A stretch of DNA of 64,000 bases from Saprospirales bacterium GYS_P2D (lineage in GTDB: Bacteria; Bacteroidota; Bacteroidia; Chitinophagales; Saprospiraceae): NCBI GenBank assembly GCA_009833045.1, contig WUUP01000001.1:1058100-1122099 (forward strand), in the 5' to 3' direction. Shown here in pieces: positions 1 to 9,583 of the stretch. Made by a program: the position numbers and the translations under genes. Each line of letters starts with the position of its first letter. The stretch's first letter is position 1. Under the pieces are notes generated by a model, which saw only the letters and a list, made by a program, of their open reading frames with translations, ran no database searches and was not told the DNA's origin.

Positions 1-313
1 TTGGGATATGTACCGCATGGGGTACTCCCTCCACAAGAACAACCTTCATCAACTTGTCCATCACAATCATTGTCTATTCCATCACAAACTTCTGCTGGTG
101 TAGGTCCACATCCGCCACATGCATTGCGACCAAAGCAATTGGGATATGTACCGCATGGGGTACTCCCTCCACAAGAACAACCTTCATCAACTTGTCCATC
201 ACAATCATTGTCTATTCCATCACAAACTTCTGCTGGTGTAGGTCCACATCCGCCACATGCATTGCGACCAAAGCAATTGGGATATGTACCACATGGGGTA
301 CTCCCTCCACAAT
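1..313. repeat. 138-bp in-frame tandem repeat (46 aa per unit)
   Basis: Units begin at 1, 139 and 277. By eye, units 1 and 2 are identical over all 138 bases. The third matches for about 36 bases with one change (ACCGCATGG to ACCACATGG) and then diverges. The period is divisible by three, so copy-number change would lengthen or shorten the minus-strand protein without a frameshift. The array continues past the left edge. Confidence 0.95.
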
Positions 314-1196
314 CTCCACAATTCGGATCGATTGGTACACAATTGCAGGATGCGTTTGCCTTATCCAATACACCTTTACCATTATTTGCTTCAGTGTTAT
401 CCGTGGTACATTGATATTCCCCTTGGCACCCATTGATATAACAAGTACCTGAACAGCCAATACACGGATCTGGGTCTGGGTCTGGGTCTGGGTTAGTACT
501 ACCACAAACACATATGTATGTTTGATCAACTAGATCATAAAAACGAATCCATTCTCCATCACCTCCATTACAGGGGTCACCAGGGCAAGTACTGCTATCA
601 TGTGGACATGCCTGACAAATTGCAGCCTTATTGGGTTTACCTTTCCAGTCCTGATTCAGTTCTTTAAACTGAATTTCAAATTTAAATTGCTCCCCATCTA
701 TTATTTTCAGAGAGATGCGATTCATGTCAGTACTTACAGAATCAAGTAATACTGACGAATAAAGAGAATCATTATAAATCAAGGACATCCCCCTTCTTGT
801 CAAATAGAATCTCAACCTATCATCAAGCTGTAATGGAAGTGAAACATGATTCAATCCTTGACAATCCAATATATCAATGGTGCCATCGTATATTCTGAAT
901 TGTGACTGACAAGAATCTAAGCCAGCATCAAACTGAAAATCATAAGAAGTTAACGGAACTTCTTTAATAATTAAATCAACAGAATAATTAACAGAGTCTA
1001 TCGGAATATCAATTCGATCAAAATCAATATTTGCCAATTTCCTGATACGAGATCCTGTCATTTTAAATCCCTGTTTCCCAAATGTTACTTTAGACTTTAC
1101 ACTGTCTAAAGGCTCTACTTTCCGATCAAATTGACAGAAAAGTGCTGGAATCAAAATGAAAAAAATACAAGTAACCGCAACTATCCTTTGTAACAT
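1..1196 (-). CDS. Secreted MopE-repeat protein, C-terminus cut by window edge
   Basis: The frame is open from an ATG at 1196-1194 to the left edge, giving 398 codons with no stop. The N-terminus (MLQRIVAVTCIFFILIPALF) looks like a signal peptide. Residues of about 30-230 form an unrecognised extracellular region. Next come a Cys-rich stretch, a DPDPDPDP linker (about 474-494), and Cys-rich modules of 46 residues ending in VCDGIDNDCDGQVDEGC. That ending is the signature of the MopE-type putative metal-binding motif common in secreted proteins of Bacteroidota and Myxococcota. The repeats continue past the window, so total length and any sorting domain are unknown. A surface or secreted role is inferred; the ligand is unknown. 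The gene diverges from the fibre-like gene at 1486. Confidence 0.85.
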   Translation of the reverse strand, partial: MLQRIVAVTCIFFILIPALFCQFDRKVEPLDSVKSKVTFGKQGFKMTGSRIRKLANIDFDRIDIPIDSVNYSVDLIIKEVPLTSYDFQFDAGLDSCQSQFRIYDGTIDILDCQGLNHVSLPLQLDDRLRFYLTRRGMSLIYNDSLYSSVLLDSVSTDMNRISLKIIDGEQFKFEIQFKELNQDWKGKPNKAAICQACPHDSSTCPGDPCNGGDGEWIRFYDLVDQTYICVCGSTNPDPDPDPDPCIGCSGTCYINGCQGEYQCTTDNTEANNGKGVLDKANASCNCVPIDPNCGDCGGSTPCGTYPNCFGRNACGGCGPTPAEVCDGIDNDCDGQVDEGCSCGGSTPCGTYPNCFGRNACGGCGPTPAEVCDGIDNDCDGQVDEGCSCGGSTPCGTYP

Positions 1197-1485
1197 CGAC
1201 CATGTGTGTTAATACTCAAATAAAATGAGAGGGACTATCATCTATGATCAGCTCATATTACTGGATAGCATACATACTCATCAATAGAAATACTCAAAAA
1301 CCTTTAGCTCAATACCCTCGTATCATTCTCCCTTATATATCATTCTCATTTTTCTCTTTCGCAAAAAAGAGGCACGATTGTTGAAATCTTAGTAATAAGA
1401 GATCAAAAATCTTACATATAGCAAATATATATAATATGATTGATCTGCAAAGAATTCAATAAAAAAACTTAAAATTTTAAATGGT

Positions 1486-4400
1486 ATGAAAAGAGCAACG
1501 CTCGTTATTTTGGGTATAGTTTGTTGGGTACTTCTCCCAGCACAGATAGAATTGACCAATGGGAAAATAGGTATTGGTACAGCTACGCCAGCAGTAGCCC
1601 TCGATCTAAAAGGTAGCCAACTACGTTACTCAGATTTAGATGATAAGATACGACTCGCTATCAATGGGAGTGGGAATCTGATCTTGCAGCAAACAGATGG
1701 ACATGTAGGGATAGGTACCACCACACCCTCCAGAAAACTGCATGTATACTCTACAGGAGAGGGAAGCGCAAATAACTACAACAGTAGACACCATCTCAAG
1801 GTATCAGGAGGTGAACTGACCACCCATAATCGAACCAATCTCGCTTTTGAAGCTGTAAACGAGACTATTGATGTCCTAAGAAATAGTAGAAGGCTATATG
1901 TCAGAGCAGCAGACCTACATAGTACTGTCAAGGGTAATACTACAGCTTATGACGTAAGGGGATCATATAGTGTAGGTACTCATCAATCTACAGGAGTTAC
2001 TAATGCGCTTTTTGGCAGTTATTCATTGGCACAAACACATAACAGTGCAGCTACCGGAGGTAGCCTAACAAATATGTATGCCTCCTATAATCTCACATCT
2101 ATACATCCTAAAAATAGTACTAACGTAGGCAATGCCTATGGATCAATAGGAAAAGTGTCTAATAACAACAATGATGCTAAAGGCACTATCCGAGGCATAC
2201 AAGGAGAGTACTCTGGTGCTGCAGCGGCAGGGAATGTATCGCATGCAGAGGGAGTTTTCGGATATGTCTATAGTGCAGCCACCAATAGTACCATCACAAA
2301 TAGTAATGCCCTAAAGTCATATACCTATATAAATAATCCAGGCACTACCGTAAGCAATGCTTATGGTGTCTATAATCGTATTTATAATAGACTGGGCACT
2401 GTCAACAATGCTTATCTTTACTATGGTCGCATGGACGGCACCTACGGTAAAGAGTATGGTCTCTACATAGATGATGTGAGCTCAACAGTAAACATGAAGC
2501 ACTTCTTAGACGGGAAAGTGGGTATAGGTGTGGTTGATCCTACTGAAGAATTACATATAGGACAAAATGGAGATTTCAGAATAGATGGTATAGGGACATA
2601 CGCAAAATTCAATATGTTTGATGGTGGCGCAGGGAATGACGGAATTTTAGATATAGACGTCCACGATGAAACGGGGGTAGATGATGCTCTTGTCAGATTT
2701 TTCCGAAACACAAATACAACAGGCCCAGTTGGTATTATCATCAATACAGGAGATGGTAGTGTTACAGCAAATTCGCAACTTTCAGCTAACGGCAATAGCT
2801 ATATCAACGCTTCCGTTGGAAATGTTGGAGTAGGGACAAATGCACCTCGTTCGAAATTAAATATTAATGGGGGTATGGCCATTGGTCAAGGAAATGGTGT
2901 ATCATCAACACATGGCAGTAAAAATTCTTTACAAATCCTTACAGACACTTATTATGGTGGAAATTATGATAATCATAGTGGATTCTTGATTTGGTCTCAG
3001 TTAAATAATGGATGGGGTGATGCAAGTTTACACTTCGCAGGAGCAACTAATTGGGGAGAATATAATACCGTAAATCAAACAATGGTATTAAAAGGTACTA
3101 ATGTAGGTATAGGAGTGGTTGATCCAAACTACACTTTACATACGGTAAATACAACTGATGCTGATGGATTCTATTTTAAACAAACTGATAAACTAACTGG
3201 AGAAAAAGATGTATTCACTATCGAAGATGCAGATAACGGTGGTGGAGGCCAAGATAAAAGCTCCGTCCTCAAGCTGTTAAAATCTGGTCATATTAATTCT
3301 GGAGACTATGGATTTAGCTTGAGCGAAATAACGTATACAGGGAATAATCCTGGTAATAATAAATACTATATATCAGGAAATAGAGAAGATGAAGGAGCTC
3401 CACAGTGGGGTGTTCAGATATCAGACAGTGAGATCTGGTCTACGGGAGGACTCCGAATAGGCGCTACTACCAATGCTAATGGAACCTATTCTGGAGGTAC
3501 CTTTATAGCAAATGCTGATGGTACTGTAAAATTACCAAGTTATACCACACAAGCAGAATCAGACAATGTTCAGTCTTATCTGGGAATAGACAATACTGGA
3601 AAAGTAGTAAAAGCTAAAGTCTCTGCTGGATCCCTCATCCAACAAAAATTCACTAAAACTACGCCTGCTCGCCAAACCATCAGAAGTGCTACTCCGGTAA
3701 AAATAAATGGATTAGAAATAACTATCACCCCGACGGATCCCAATTCCATAATAGAGATCGAAGCTCATATTGCAACATCAGCAACATACGTTAGTAGTTT
3801 TGGGATATTCAGAAATGGACAACCAGCATTATCTACATCTGGTTATACGAATAATAATGAACCCAACATGCAAGTAACCGAGTATCACTCATCAAGCTCT
3901 GAAGGGGAGATGCATAATGTTCCTGTTTATTATTTTGAAAAAGCAAATACTACCTCCCCCATTACTTATGATATTCGTGCTACTTCAGCTTGGTCAGGAG
4001 GTCTACGCAATTTATTCATTAACAATAGATCTAGTAACGATATGGCTTCTGTCAGCTATATGACTGTCAGAGAAATCGTAGGAGAAGAGGTAATCAATAC
4101 CTATAGTATTGATCCAAAAGAACAGCAAGTCAAAACATCGGCTTCTAACATCAATAATGTTAGTGACGATCCTAATCAGATCAGTACTATCGAAGCAGAA
4201 CTCGAAGAGCAAAGAAACCTAATCAAAATATTGCAAGAACAGCTTGATGAACTGACTAATCAAAATAGTGCTCAGGCAGAAAGTATTCACATCACTTTGT
4301 TAAATAATGATGATACCACACCTTTCATGTCACAAAACATTCCAAATCCAACAAGCAACACCGCCAAAATCAATTATTTCATCCCAACATCTGCGGTGAA

Positions 4401-4578
4401 TAGCGAAATACGCTTTTACTCACTTGGTGGACAAATCATGAAAAGTGTCTCATTAGAGCCTATTGGAGCAGGAGTAATAGACATTAGCTTATCAGACCTA
4501 AAGTCAGGTAGCTATATGTACTCACTCATTGTCGATGATCAACTGATTGATACTAAGACGATGGTAGTAGTAAAGTAA
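1486..4578 (+). CDS. Large fibre-like surface protein with T9SS type A sorting domain
   Basis: A 1030-residue protein with a signal peptide (MKRATLVILGIVCWVLLPAQ). It carries repeated G-x-[IV]-G-[IV]-G motifs followed by [TV]-x-[TDA]-P: GKIGIGTATP near residue 26, GHVGIGTTTP near 72, GKVGIGVVDP near 343, GNVGVGTNAP near 445 and NVGIGVVDP near 538. These motifs are typical of phage tail-fibre-like and S74-type surface proteins. Residues of about 190-340 contain spaced NAYG/YG repeats. A heptad region (EAELEEQRNLIKILQEQLDE) precedes a C-terminal domain starting QNIPNPTSNTAKINY, a type A Por secretion sorting domain that directs export through the type IX system and anchoring at the surface. No autocleaving S74 domain is obvious. 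The adhesive or fibrous role is inferred. Confidence 0.88.
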   Translation: MKRATLVILGIVCWVLLPAQIELTNGKIGIGTATPAVALDLKGSQLRYSDLDDKIRLAINGSGNLILQQTDGHVGIGTTTPSRKLHVYSTGEGSANNYNSRHHLKVSGGELTTHNRTNLAFEAVNETIDVLRNSRRLYVRAADLHSTVKGNTTAYDVRGSYSVGTHQSTGVTNALFGSYSLAQTHNSAATGGSLTNMYASYNLTSIHPKNSTNVGNAYGSIGKVSNNNNDAKGTIRGIQGEYSGAAAAGNVSHAEGVFGYVYSAATNSTITNSNALKSYTYINNPGTTVSNAYGVYNRIYNRLGTVNNAYLYYGRMDGTYGKEYGLYIDDVSSTVNMKHFLDGKVGIGVVDPTEELHIGQNGDFRIDGIGTYAKFNMFDGGAGNDGILDIDVHDETGVDDALVRFFRNTNTTGPVGIIINTGDGSVTANSQLSANGNSYINASVGNVGVGTNAPRSKLNINGGMAIGQGNGVSSTHGSKNSLQILTDTYYGGNYDNHSGFLIWSQLNNGWGDASLHFAGATNWGEYNTVNQTMVLKGTNVGIGVVDPNYTLHTVNTTDADGFYFKQTDKLTGEKDVFTIEDADNGGGGQDKSSVLKLLKSGHINSGDYGFSLSEITYTGNNPGNNKYYISGNREDEGAPQWGVQISDSEIWSTGGLRIGATTNANGTYSGGTFIANADGTVKLPSYTTQAESDNVQSYLGIDNTGKVVKAKVSAGSLIQQKFTKTTPARQTIRSATPVKINGLEITITPTDPNSIIEIEAHIATSATYVSSFGIFRNGQPALSTSGYTNNNEPNMQVTEYHSSSSEGEMHNVPVYYFEKANTTSPITYDIRATSAWSGGLRNLFINNRSSNDMASVSYMTVREIVGEEVINTYSIDPKEQQVKTSASNINNVSDDPNQISTIEAELEEQRNLIKILQEQLDELTNQNSAQAESIHITLLNNDDTTPFMSQNIPNPTSNTAKINYFIPTSAVNSEIRFYSLGGQIMKSVSLEPIGAGVIDISLSDLKSGSYMYSLIVDDQLIDTKTMVVVK

Positions 4579-4606
4579 TCATAGATCACTAAAAACAATC
4601 TCAATA

Positions 4607-4646
4607 AAGAGGTATTCATTAATTTGGATACCTCTTCTTAATTTTA
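4607..4646 (+). terminator. Probable terminator after the fibre-like gene
   Basis: AAGAGGTAT (4607-4615) and ATACCTCTT (4628-4636) form a perfect 9-bp stem with a 12-nt loop. A T-rich but interrupted tail follows. It lies 28 bp after the stop codon and separates this gene from the punA-uvrA run. Confidence 0.6.
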
Positions 4647-4735
4647 GCTGAATCAAAGAATCTTCCTACCCCACCTACCGCTCATTTCTTTACTATATCT
4701 TCGCAGCTCTTATTTTTTTCATCTTAAAGTAAGCC

Positions 4736-5563
4736 ATGTCTCATAGCTACTACGATCAGGTAAAAGAAGCCACCGACTATATTTCTGCACTGATAGATAC
4801 TCCTCCCTCCATCGCCATCGTGCTGGGTACCGGACTGGGCAATCTCACAGAAGATATAGACATCATAAAGCGATTTAAATACGAAGACATACCACACTTC
4901 CCACCTGCTACGGTCAAAGGTCATGCTGGTGAGCTGATCTACGGTGAGATGGGTGGCAAAAAAGTCATCGCTCAGAGCGGCAGGTATCACTACTATGAGG
5001 GCTACGATATGAAAGAAGTGACCCTGCCGATCCGAGTATTCAAGATGCTCGGTGTGGAGCGGCTCCTCATCGCCAGTGCTACCGGTGGGATCCATGAGGA
5101 CTATGAGGCGGGAGATATCACTGTCGTGAATGATCATATCAATCTACATCATGAGAATCCTCTGAATGGACCGAATGATGAGCGCTTTGGACCGAGATTT
5201 CCAGATATGTCGGATGCTTACGATCCTGAGCTGATCGCTCTCTGTCATGAGATTGCTATAGATCAAGGCGTCAAGCTGCACGATAGTGTGTACGGAGGAC
5301 TACCTGGACCCAATCTCGAGACTAAGGCCGAGTACAACTTCCTACATATCATCGGTGCCACAGTCGTGGGAATGTCTACTGTGCCAGAGATCATAGTCGC
5401 TCGTCATATGGGACTATCATCCTGCGTATTGACTGCAGTCACTAATAAATGCTATCCGATATCAGCGATCCGTGAGGTGACGCATGAAGAAGTGATCGAG
5501 GTAGCGGCCAAGGTTGAACAAAAGATAACAGGTATAGTTAAGGAACTAATCAATAGGCTCTAA
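4736..5563 (+). CDS. punA: Purine-nucleoside phosphorylase (PNP, trimeric class)
   Basis: Cleaves inosine and guanosine with phosphate to free base plus ribose-1-phosphate, for purine salvage in the cytoplasm. The 275 residues match the trimeric PNP family throughout. The phosphate loop is VLGTGLGNL (about 29-37), followed by TVKGHAGEL, SGRYHYYEGY, the PLNGPNDERFG stretch, GPNLETKAEY and VGMSTVPEIIVARH. The base-contacting Asn is in AVTNKCYP near residue 240. Length is normal. The gene is first in a closely spaced set with uvrA (15-bp gap) and the flavoprotein at 8390. TATCTTCG at 4696-4703 is a 7-of-8 match to the Bacteroidota -7 element, though no good -33 element accompanies it. Confidence 0.95.
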   Translation: MSHSYYDQVKEATDYISALIDTPPSIAIVLGTGLGNLTEDIDIIKRFKYEDIPHFPPATVKGHAGELIYGEMGGKKVIAQSGRYHYYEGYDMKEVTLPIRVFKMLGVERLLIASATGGIHEDYEAGDITVVNDHINLHHENPLNGPNDERFGPRFPDMSDAYDPELIALCHEIAIDQGVKLHDSVYGGLPGPNLETKAEYNFLHIIGATVVGMSTVPEIIVARHMGLSSCVLTAVTNKCYPISAIREVTHEEVIEVAAKVEQKITGIVKELINRL

Positions 5564-5578
5564 TCCGCTCTACTCTAC

Positions 5579-8380
5579 ATGGAAGATCAACATATCCAGG
5601 TCATCGGTGCTCGTGAGCACAATCTCAAAGACATCAATGTCAATATCCCACGCAATCAGCTGGTAGTCATCACGGGTATCAGTGGTAGTGGCAAGTCCTC
5701 ACTGGCTTTTGACACTATCTATGCAGAGGGACAGCGAAGATATCTGGAGACATTTAATGCGTATGCTCGTCAGTTTTTGGGGAGTATGGATCGTCCGGAT
5801 GTAGAGAAGATAGATGGACTCAGCCCTGTCATATCTATAGAGCAAAAAACCACTGGGTGGAATCCTCGCTCGACAGTAGGTACGACTACGGAGATATATG
5901 ATTTCCTCAGGCTACTCTATGCTCGTATCGGAGAGGCCTACTCCTACAATACGGGCAAGAAAATGGTCAAATACTCTGAGGAGAAGATCATCCAGAGCAT
6001 TCTCTCGGAGTATGATGGCAAAAAGATCAGCTTACTCGCTCCTCTGATCCGAGCTCGTAAGGGGCACTATCGTGAGCTATTCGAGCAGATGCGAAAGAAA
6101 GGATACACCAAGGTACGCATCGATGGCGAGATCCGTGATCTCGTACAGGGCATGCAGGTTGATCGATATAAGGTCCACGACATCGAGATCGTCGTCGATC
6201 GCATCAAGATCCAAGCGGATAAGAGGGAGCGCATAGCTAATTCTCTGTCGGTAGCCTTCAAGCTGAGTGATAGCTTTGTGCTGATACACGATATGGACAC
6301 GGATGAGGTCAGACCATTTAGTAATAAGCTCATGTGTCCTGACACAGGCATTTCTTATGAAGAGCCATCGCCAAATACCTTTTCGTTTAATAGCCCCTAT
6401 GGCTCCTGTCCCCACTGCAATGGTCTCGGAGAACTCAATGAAGTAGACCTCGAAAAAGTGATCCCAGATGATAGTCTCTCTATCAATGATGGTGGTATCG
6501 CTCCACTCGGTGAGACTCGGGACAATCTCACCTTCAAGCAATTGAGAAAAATAGCCAAGCAGTATAAGTTCACGCTATCGACTCCTGTCAATAAGATACC
6601 AAAAGAGGCACTCGAGATCATCCTGCATGGAGGCAAGGGCAGTAAGACAGGTCGCAATGACTATTTTGATCTGGCAGAAGAAGGTCTCATCCAAATGCTC
6701 AAGAGATGGTATAACGATACGAGCTCGGAGAAAATCAGAAACTGGGCGCAGGACTTCTTGTCGATCATCACCTGTCCTGAGTGCGATGGATATAGACTTA
6801 AGAAAGAAAGCCTTCACTTTAAGCTCGCTGAAACTCACATCGGCCAGCTCGGAGAAAAAGATCTGACAGAGCTCAATGAATGGTTTGCTGATCTCAATAA
6901 TCATCTCGACGAGAGACAGCAGGCCATAGCAAAAGATGTAATCAAAGAGATCAAATACAGGCTGGACTTCTTACTGCAGGTGGGTCTCGACTATCTCAAT
7001 CTCAATAGACCCTCACGGACACTGTCGGGAGGAGAAGCGCAGCGGACTCGACTTGCTACTCAGATCGGATCACAGCTAACGGGTATCACCTACATCATGG
7101 ATGAGCCATCCATTGGTCTTCATCAGCGAGATAATCAGCGTCTCATACAGTCACTCAAAGACCTATCAGAGATCGGCAATACGGTCATCGTTGTGGAGCA
7201 TGACAAGGATATCATGCTGGCCTCTGACTATCTCATCGACCTCGGCCCAGGTGCAGGTGTCAATGGTGGAGAAATCGTCAATGAAGGCCGACCTGAGGAA
7301 TTCAAGAATAAAGAAGGAATCACGGCCGCCTATCTCAATGATACGGCCAAAATAGAATTCAGAGAGGAGCGTCGCTCAGGCAATGGAAATAAGCTGGTGC
7401 TAAAAGGCGCTACTGGCAATAATCTAAAGGGCAAAACGCTCACTGTACCCCTGGGCACTTTCACCTGTGTGACAGGCGTGTCGGGCAGTGGGAAGTCCTC
7501 CCTGATCAATGGCACACTATACCCCATCCTGAGAGCGCATTTCTACAAGAGTAGTCAGCGACCACTACCCTATAAGAAGATAGAGGGCATCGATCATATC
7601 GACAAGGTCATCGAGATTGACCAAAGCCCAATAGGGCGTACACCCAGGTCCAATCCAGCTACCTATACTAAACTTTTTGATCCGATCAGGAGACTCTTCG
7701 CTGATCTCCCAGAGTCTAAAATCAGAGGATATAAGCCGGGTAGATTTTCATTCAATGTGAAGGGAGGCCGATGCGAGACCTGCCAAGGTGGAGGCAAGAA
7801 GCTCATTGAGATGAACTTCCTCCCAGATGTATATGTCGATTGTGAGACCTGCAATGGACGACGATACAATCGGGAGACCCTCGAGATCATGTACAAAGGA
7901 AAATCAATATCTGACGTCCTCGAGATGCCCGTAGACGAGGCGATGGAGTTTTTCAAGAGTATCCCTAAGATCCATCGCAAGCTCAAGACACTTCATGAGG
8001 TGGGACTCGGATATATCACCCTTGGCCAGCAGGCGACTACATTGTCGGGTGGAGAGGCTCAGCGAGTCAAGCTCAGTGAAGAGCTCTCTAAGCGTGATAC
8101 AGGCAATACGCTATATATCCTCGACGAGCCTACGACAGGACTACACTTTGCTGATATCAAGCATCTGATCCGTGTACTGGATCGACTGGTAGATAAAGGC
8201 AATACCGTCTTAGTGATCGAGCATAACATGGATATGATCAAAGTCGCTGATCACATCATCGACATAGGCCCAGAGGGCGGCCAGCGTGGTGGTGAGATTA
8301 TTTTTGAGGGCACTCCAGAGAACATCATAAAGAGTAAGAAAAGTCATACGGGCAAATATCTCAAGATGGAGCTCAAGTAA
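5579..8380 (+). CDS. uvrA: Excinuclease ABC subunit A (UvrA)
   Basis: The damage-recognition ATPase of nucleotide excision repair. It scans DNA as a dimer and loads UvrB, which is encoded at 31630. At 933 residues it is full length. Visible features are Walker A motifs GISGSGKSS (about 33-41) and GVSGSGKSS (about 633-641), ABC signatures LSGGEAQR near 482 and 822, and Walker B-type segments with DEPSIGLHQRDN and DEPTTGLH. The first Cys cluster is CPHCNG plus CPECDG. The second zinc module is CETCQGGG and CETCNGRR (about 732-757). It starts 15 bp after punA and ends 9 bp before the next gene, so co-transcription is likely. Confidence 0.98.
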   Translation: MEDQHIQVIGAREHNLKDINVNIPRNQLVVITGISGSGKSSLAFDTIYAEGQRRYLETFNAYARQFLGSMDRPDVEKIDGLSPVISIEQKTTGWNPRSTVGTTTEIYDFLRLLYARIGEAYSYNTGKKMVKYSEEKIIQSILSEYDGKKISLLAPLIRARKGHYRELFEQMRKKGYTKVRIDGEIRDLVQGMQVDRYKVHDIEIVVDRIKIQADKRERIANSLSVAFKLSDSFVLIHDMDTDEVRPFSNKLMCPDTGISYEEPSPNTFSFNSPYGSCPHCNGLGELNEVDLEKVIPDDSLSINDGGIAPLGETRDNLTFKQLRKIAKQYKFTLSTPVNKIPKEALEIILHGGKGSKTGRNDYFDLAEEGLIQMLKRWYNDTSSEKIRNWAQDFLSIITCPECDGYRLKKESLHFKLAETHIGQLGEKDLTELNEWFADLNNHLDERQQAIAKDVIKEIKYRLDFLLQVGLDYLNLNRPSRTLSGGEAQRTRLATQIGSQLTGITYIMDEPSIGLHQRDNQRLIQSLKDLSEIGNTVIVVEHDKDIMLASDYLIDLGPGAGVNGGEIVNEGRPEEFKNKEGITAAYLNDTAKIEFREERRSGNGNKLVLKGATGNNLKGKTLTVPLGTFTCVTGVSGSGKSSLINGTLYPILRAHFYKSSQRPLPYKKIEGIDHIDKVIEIDQSPIGRTPRSNPATYTKLFDPIRRLFADLPESKIRGYKPGRFSFNVKGGRCETCQGGGKKLIEMNFLPDVYVDCETCNGRRYNRETLEIMYKGKSISDVLEMPVDEAMEFFKSIPKIHRKLKTLHEVGLGYITLGQQATTLSGGEAQRVKLSEELSKRDTGNTLYILDEPTTGLHFADIKHLIRVLDRLVDKGNTVLVIEHNMDMIKVADHIIDIGPEGGQRGGEIIFEGTPENIIKSKKSHTGKYLKMELK

Positions 8381-8389
8381 TCCACATCT

Positions 8390-9583
8390 ATGAGAGTCGC
8401 TATCATAGGAGGAGGTGCTGCGGGTTTTTTTGCTGCTCTATCGGTCCGGGAGCATCACCCAAGAGCTACCGTCCATATCCTCGAAAAAAGTAAAAAATGT
8501 CTCTCCAAGGTCAAAGCATCTGGAGGTGGGCGCTGCAATGTCACACACGACTGTGCCTACACCTCTGATCTGATCAAAAACTATCCCCGAGGAAAATCGC
8601 TTCTAAAAAAACTTTTCAAAGTATTCAGCCATAAGGATACGGTGAGATGGTTTGCAGAGAGGAGAGTCGAGCTCAAAATCGAACAAGACGGCAGAATGTT
8701 TCCCACTACGGATGACTCACAGACGATAATTGATTGCTTTTTGAGAGCCTGTGATGATGCAGGTATAGAGATCAAAACCAGCAGCAATATCACTCAGATC
8801 GAGCCTAAAGATCATAGCTGGCAGCTACACACGAAGACCTCTAAGCTCCAGTATGATAAGGTCATCATCGCCACTGGCGGCCACCCAAAGGAAAGCAGTT
8901 ATGACTGGCTCAAGAACTTGGGCCATGAGATCGTACCTCCAGTCCCGAGCCTCTTTACATTTAACATGCCGCAAGAACCTATCAAGAAGCTGATGGGCGT
9001 CGTAGCTCCCGCCGCTCGAGTCAAAATCATCGGCTGCTCTCAGGAGTCGTCGGGACCACTACTGATCACCCACTGGGGGATGAGTGGGCCAGCTATCTTA
9101 GTGCTCTCTGCATGGGCCGCTCGAGAGCTCGCTGCACAGCAATATGCTTTTGACATAGCCGTACAATGGTGTGAAGAGATGAACGAAGATCAAGTCAGAG
9201 CTGCTCTCGCAGATGCTGGGAATGCTAAAGTGAAAAACCTCAACTTTCATCAGCTACCATCACGTCTCTGGGAGTACCTACTGCAAAAAAGCGAAATCAA
9301 CCCTGAAATCAACTGGCGAGATCAAAGCAAAAAAGCGAAAAACAAGCTCATCAGATGCCTGACCCATGATGTGTATTCGGTCAGTGGTAAGACCACATTC
9401 AAAGAAGAATTCGTGACTTGTGGAGGTGTATCACTCGATAGTATTCACCACAAAACATTAGAAAGTAAATCCTGCAAGGGGCTTTATTTCGCTGGGGAGC
9501 TACTCGATATAGATGCAGTCACTGGAGGTTTCAATTTTCAGGCAGCATGGACTACTGGCTACATAGCTGGACAGCTGAGATGA
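8390..9583 (+). CDS. HI0933-family NAD(P)/FAD-dependent oxidoreductase
   Basis: A cytoplasmic flavoprotein of 397 residues. The N-terminal dinucleotide-binding fingerprint is VAIIGGGAAGFFAAL, followed by the family signature KVKASGGGRCNVTH near residue 45. A second glycine motif, IIATGGHP, lies near 163. The C-terminal FAD-contacting stretch is GLYFAGELLDIDAVTGGFN. The family is widespread and its physiological substrate is mostly unknown; members are annotated as aminoacetone oxidase or BaiN-like reductases, so no substrate is assigned here. It is the last gene of the punA-uvrA set and ends next to the convergent response-regulator gene with no gap. Confidence 0.9.
   Translation: MRVAIIGGGAAGFFAALSVREHHPRATVHILEKSKKCLSKVKASGGGRCNVTHDCAYTSDLIKNYPRGKSLLKKLFKVFSHKDTVRWFAERRVELKIEQDGRMFPTTDDSQTIIDCFLRACDDAGIEIKTSSNITQIEPKDHSWQLHTKTSKLQYDKVIIATGGHPKESSYDWLKNLGHEIVPPVPSLFTFNMPQEPIKKLMGVVAPAARVKIIGCSQESSGPLLITHWGMSGPAILVLSAWAARELAAQQYAFDIAVQWCEEMNEDQVRAALADAGNAKVKNLNFHQLPSRLWEYLLQKSEINPEINWRDQSKKAKNKLIRCLTHDVYSVSGKTTFKEEFVTCGGVSLDSIHHKTLESKSCKGLYFAGELLDIDAVTGGFNFQAAWTTGYIAGQLR

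Noticed and set aside
1-452. Two plus-strand open frames of over 130 codons in the first 450 bp
   Set aside because: They are the reverse-strand reading of the Cys-rich repeats. The minus-strand frame encodes the recognisable VCDGIDNDCDG module and is continuous for 398 codons.
4724-5137. Minus-strand open frame of 137 codons over the purine phosphorylase gene
   Set aside because: The plus strand carries a full PNP protein with all family motifs. The opposite frame is a shadow with no recognisable domain.
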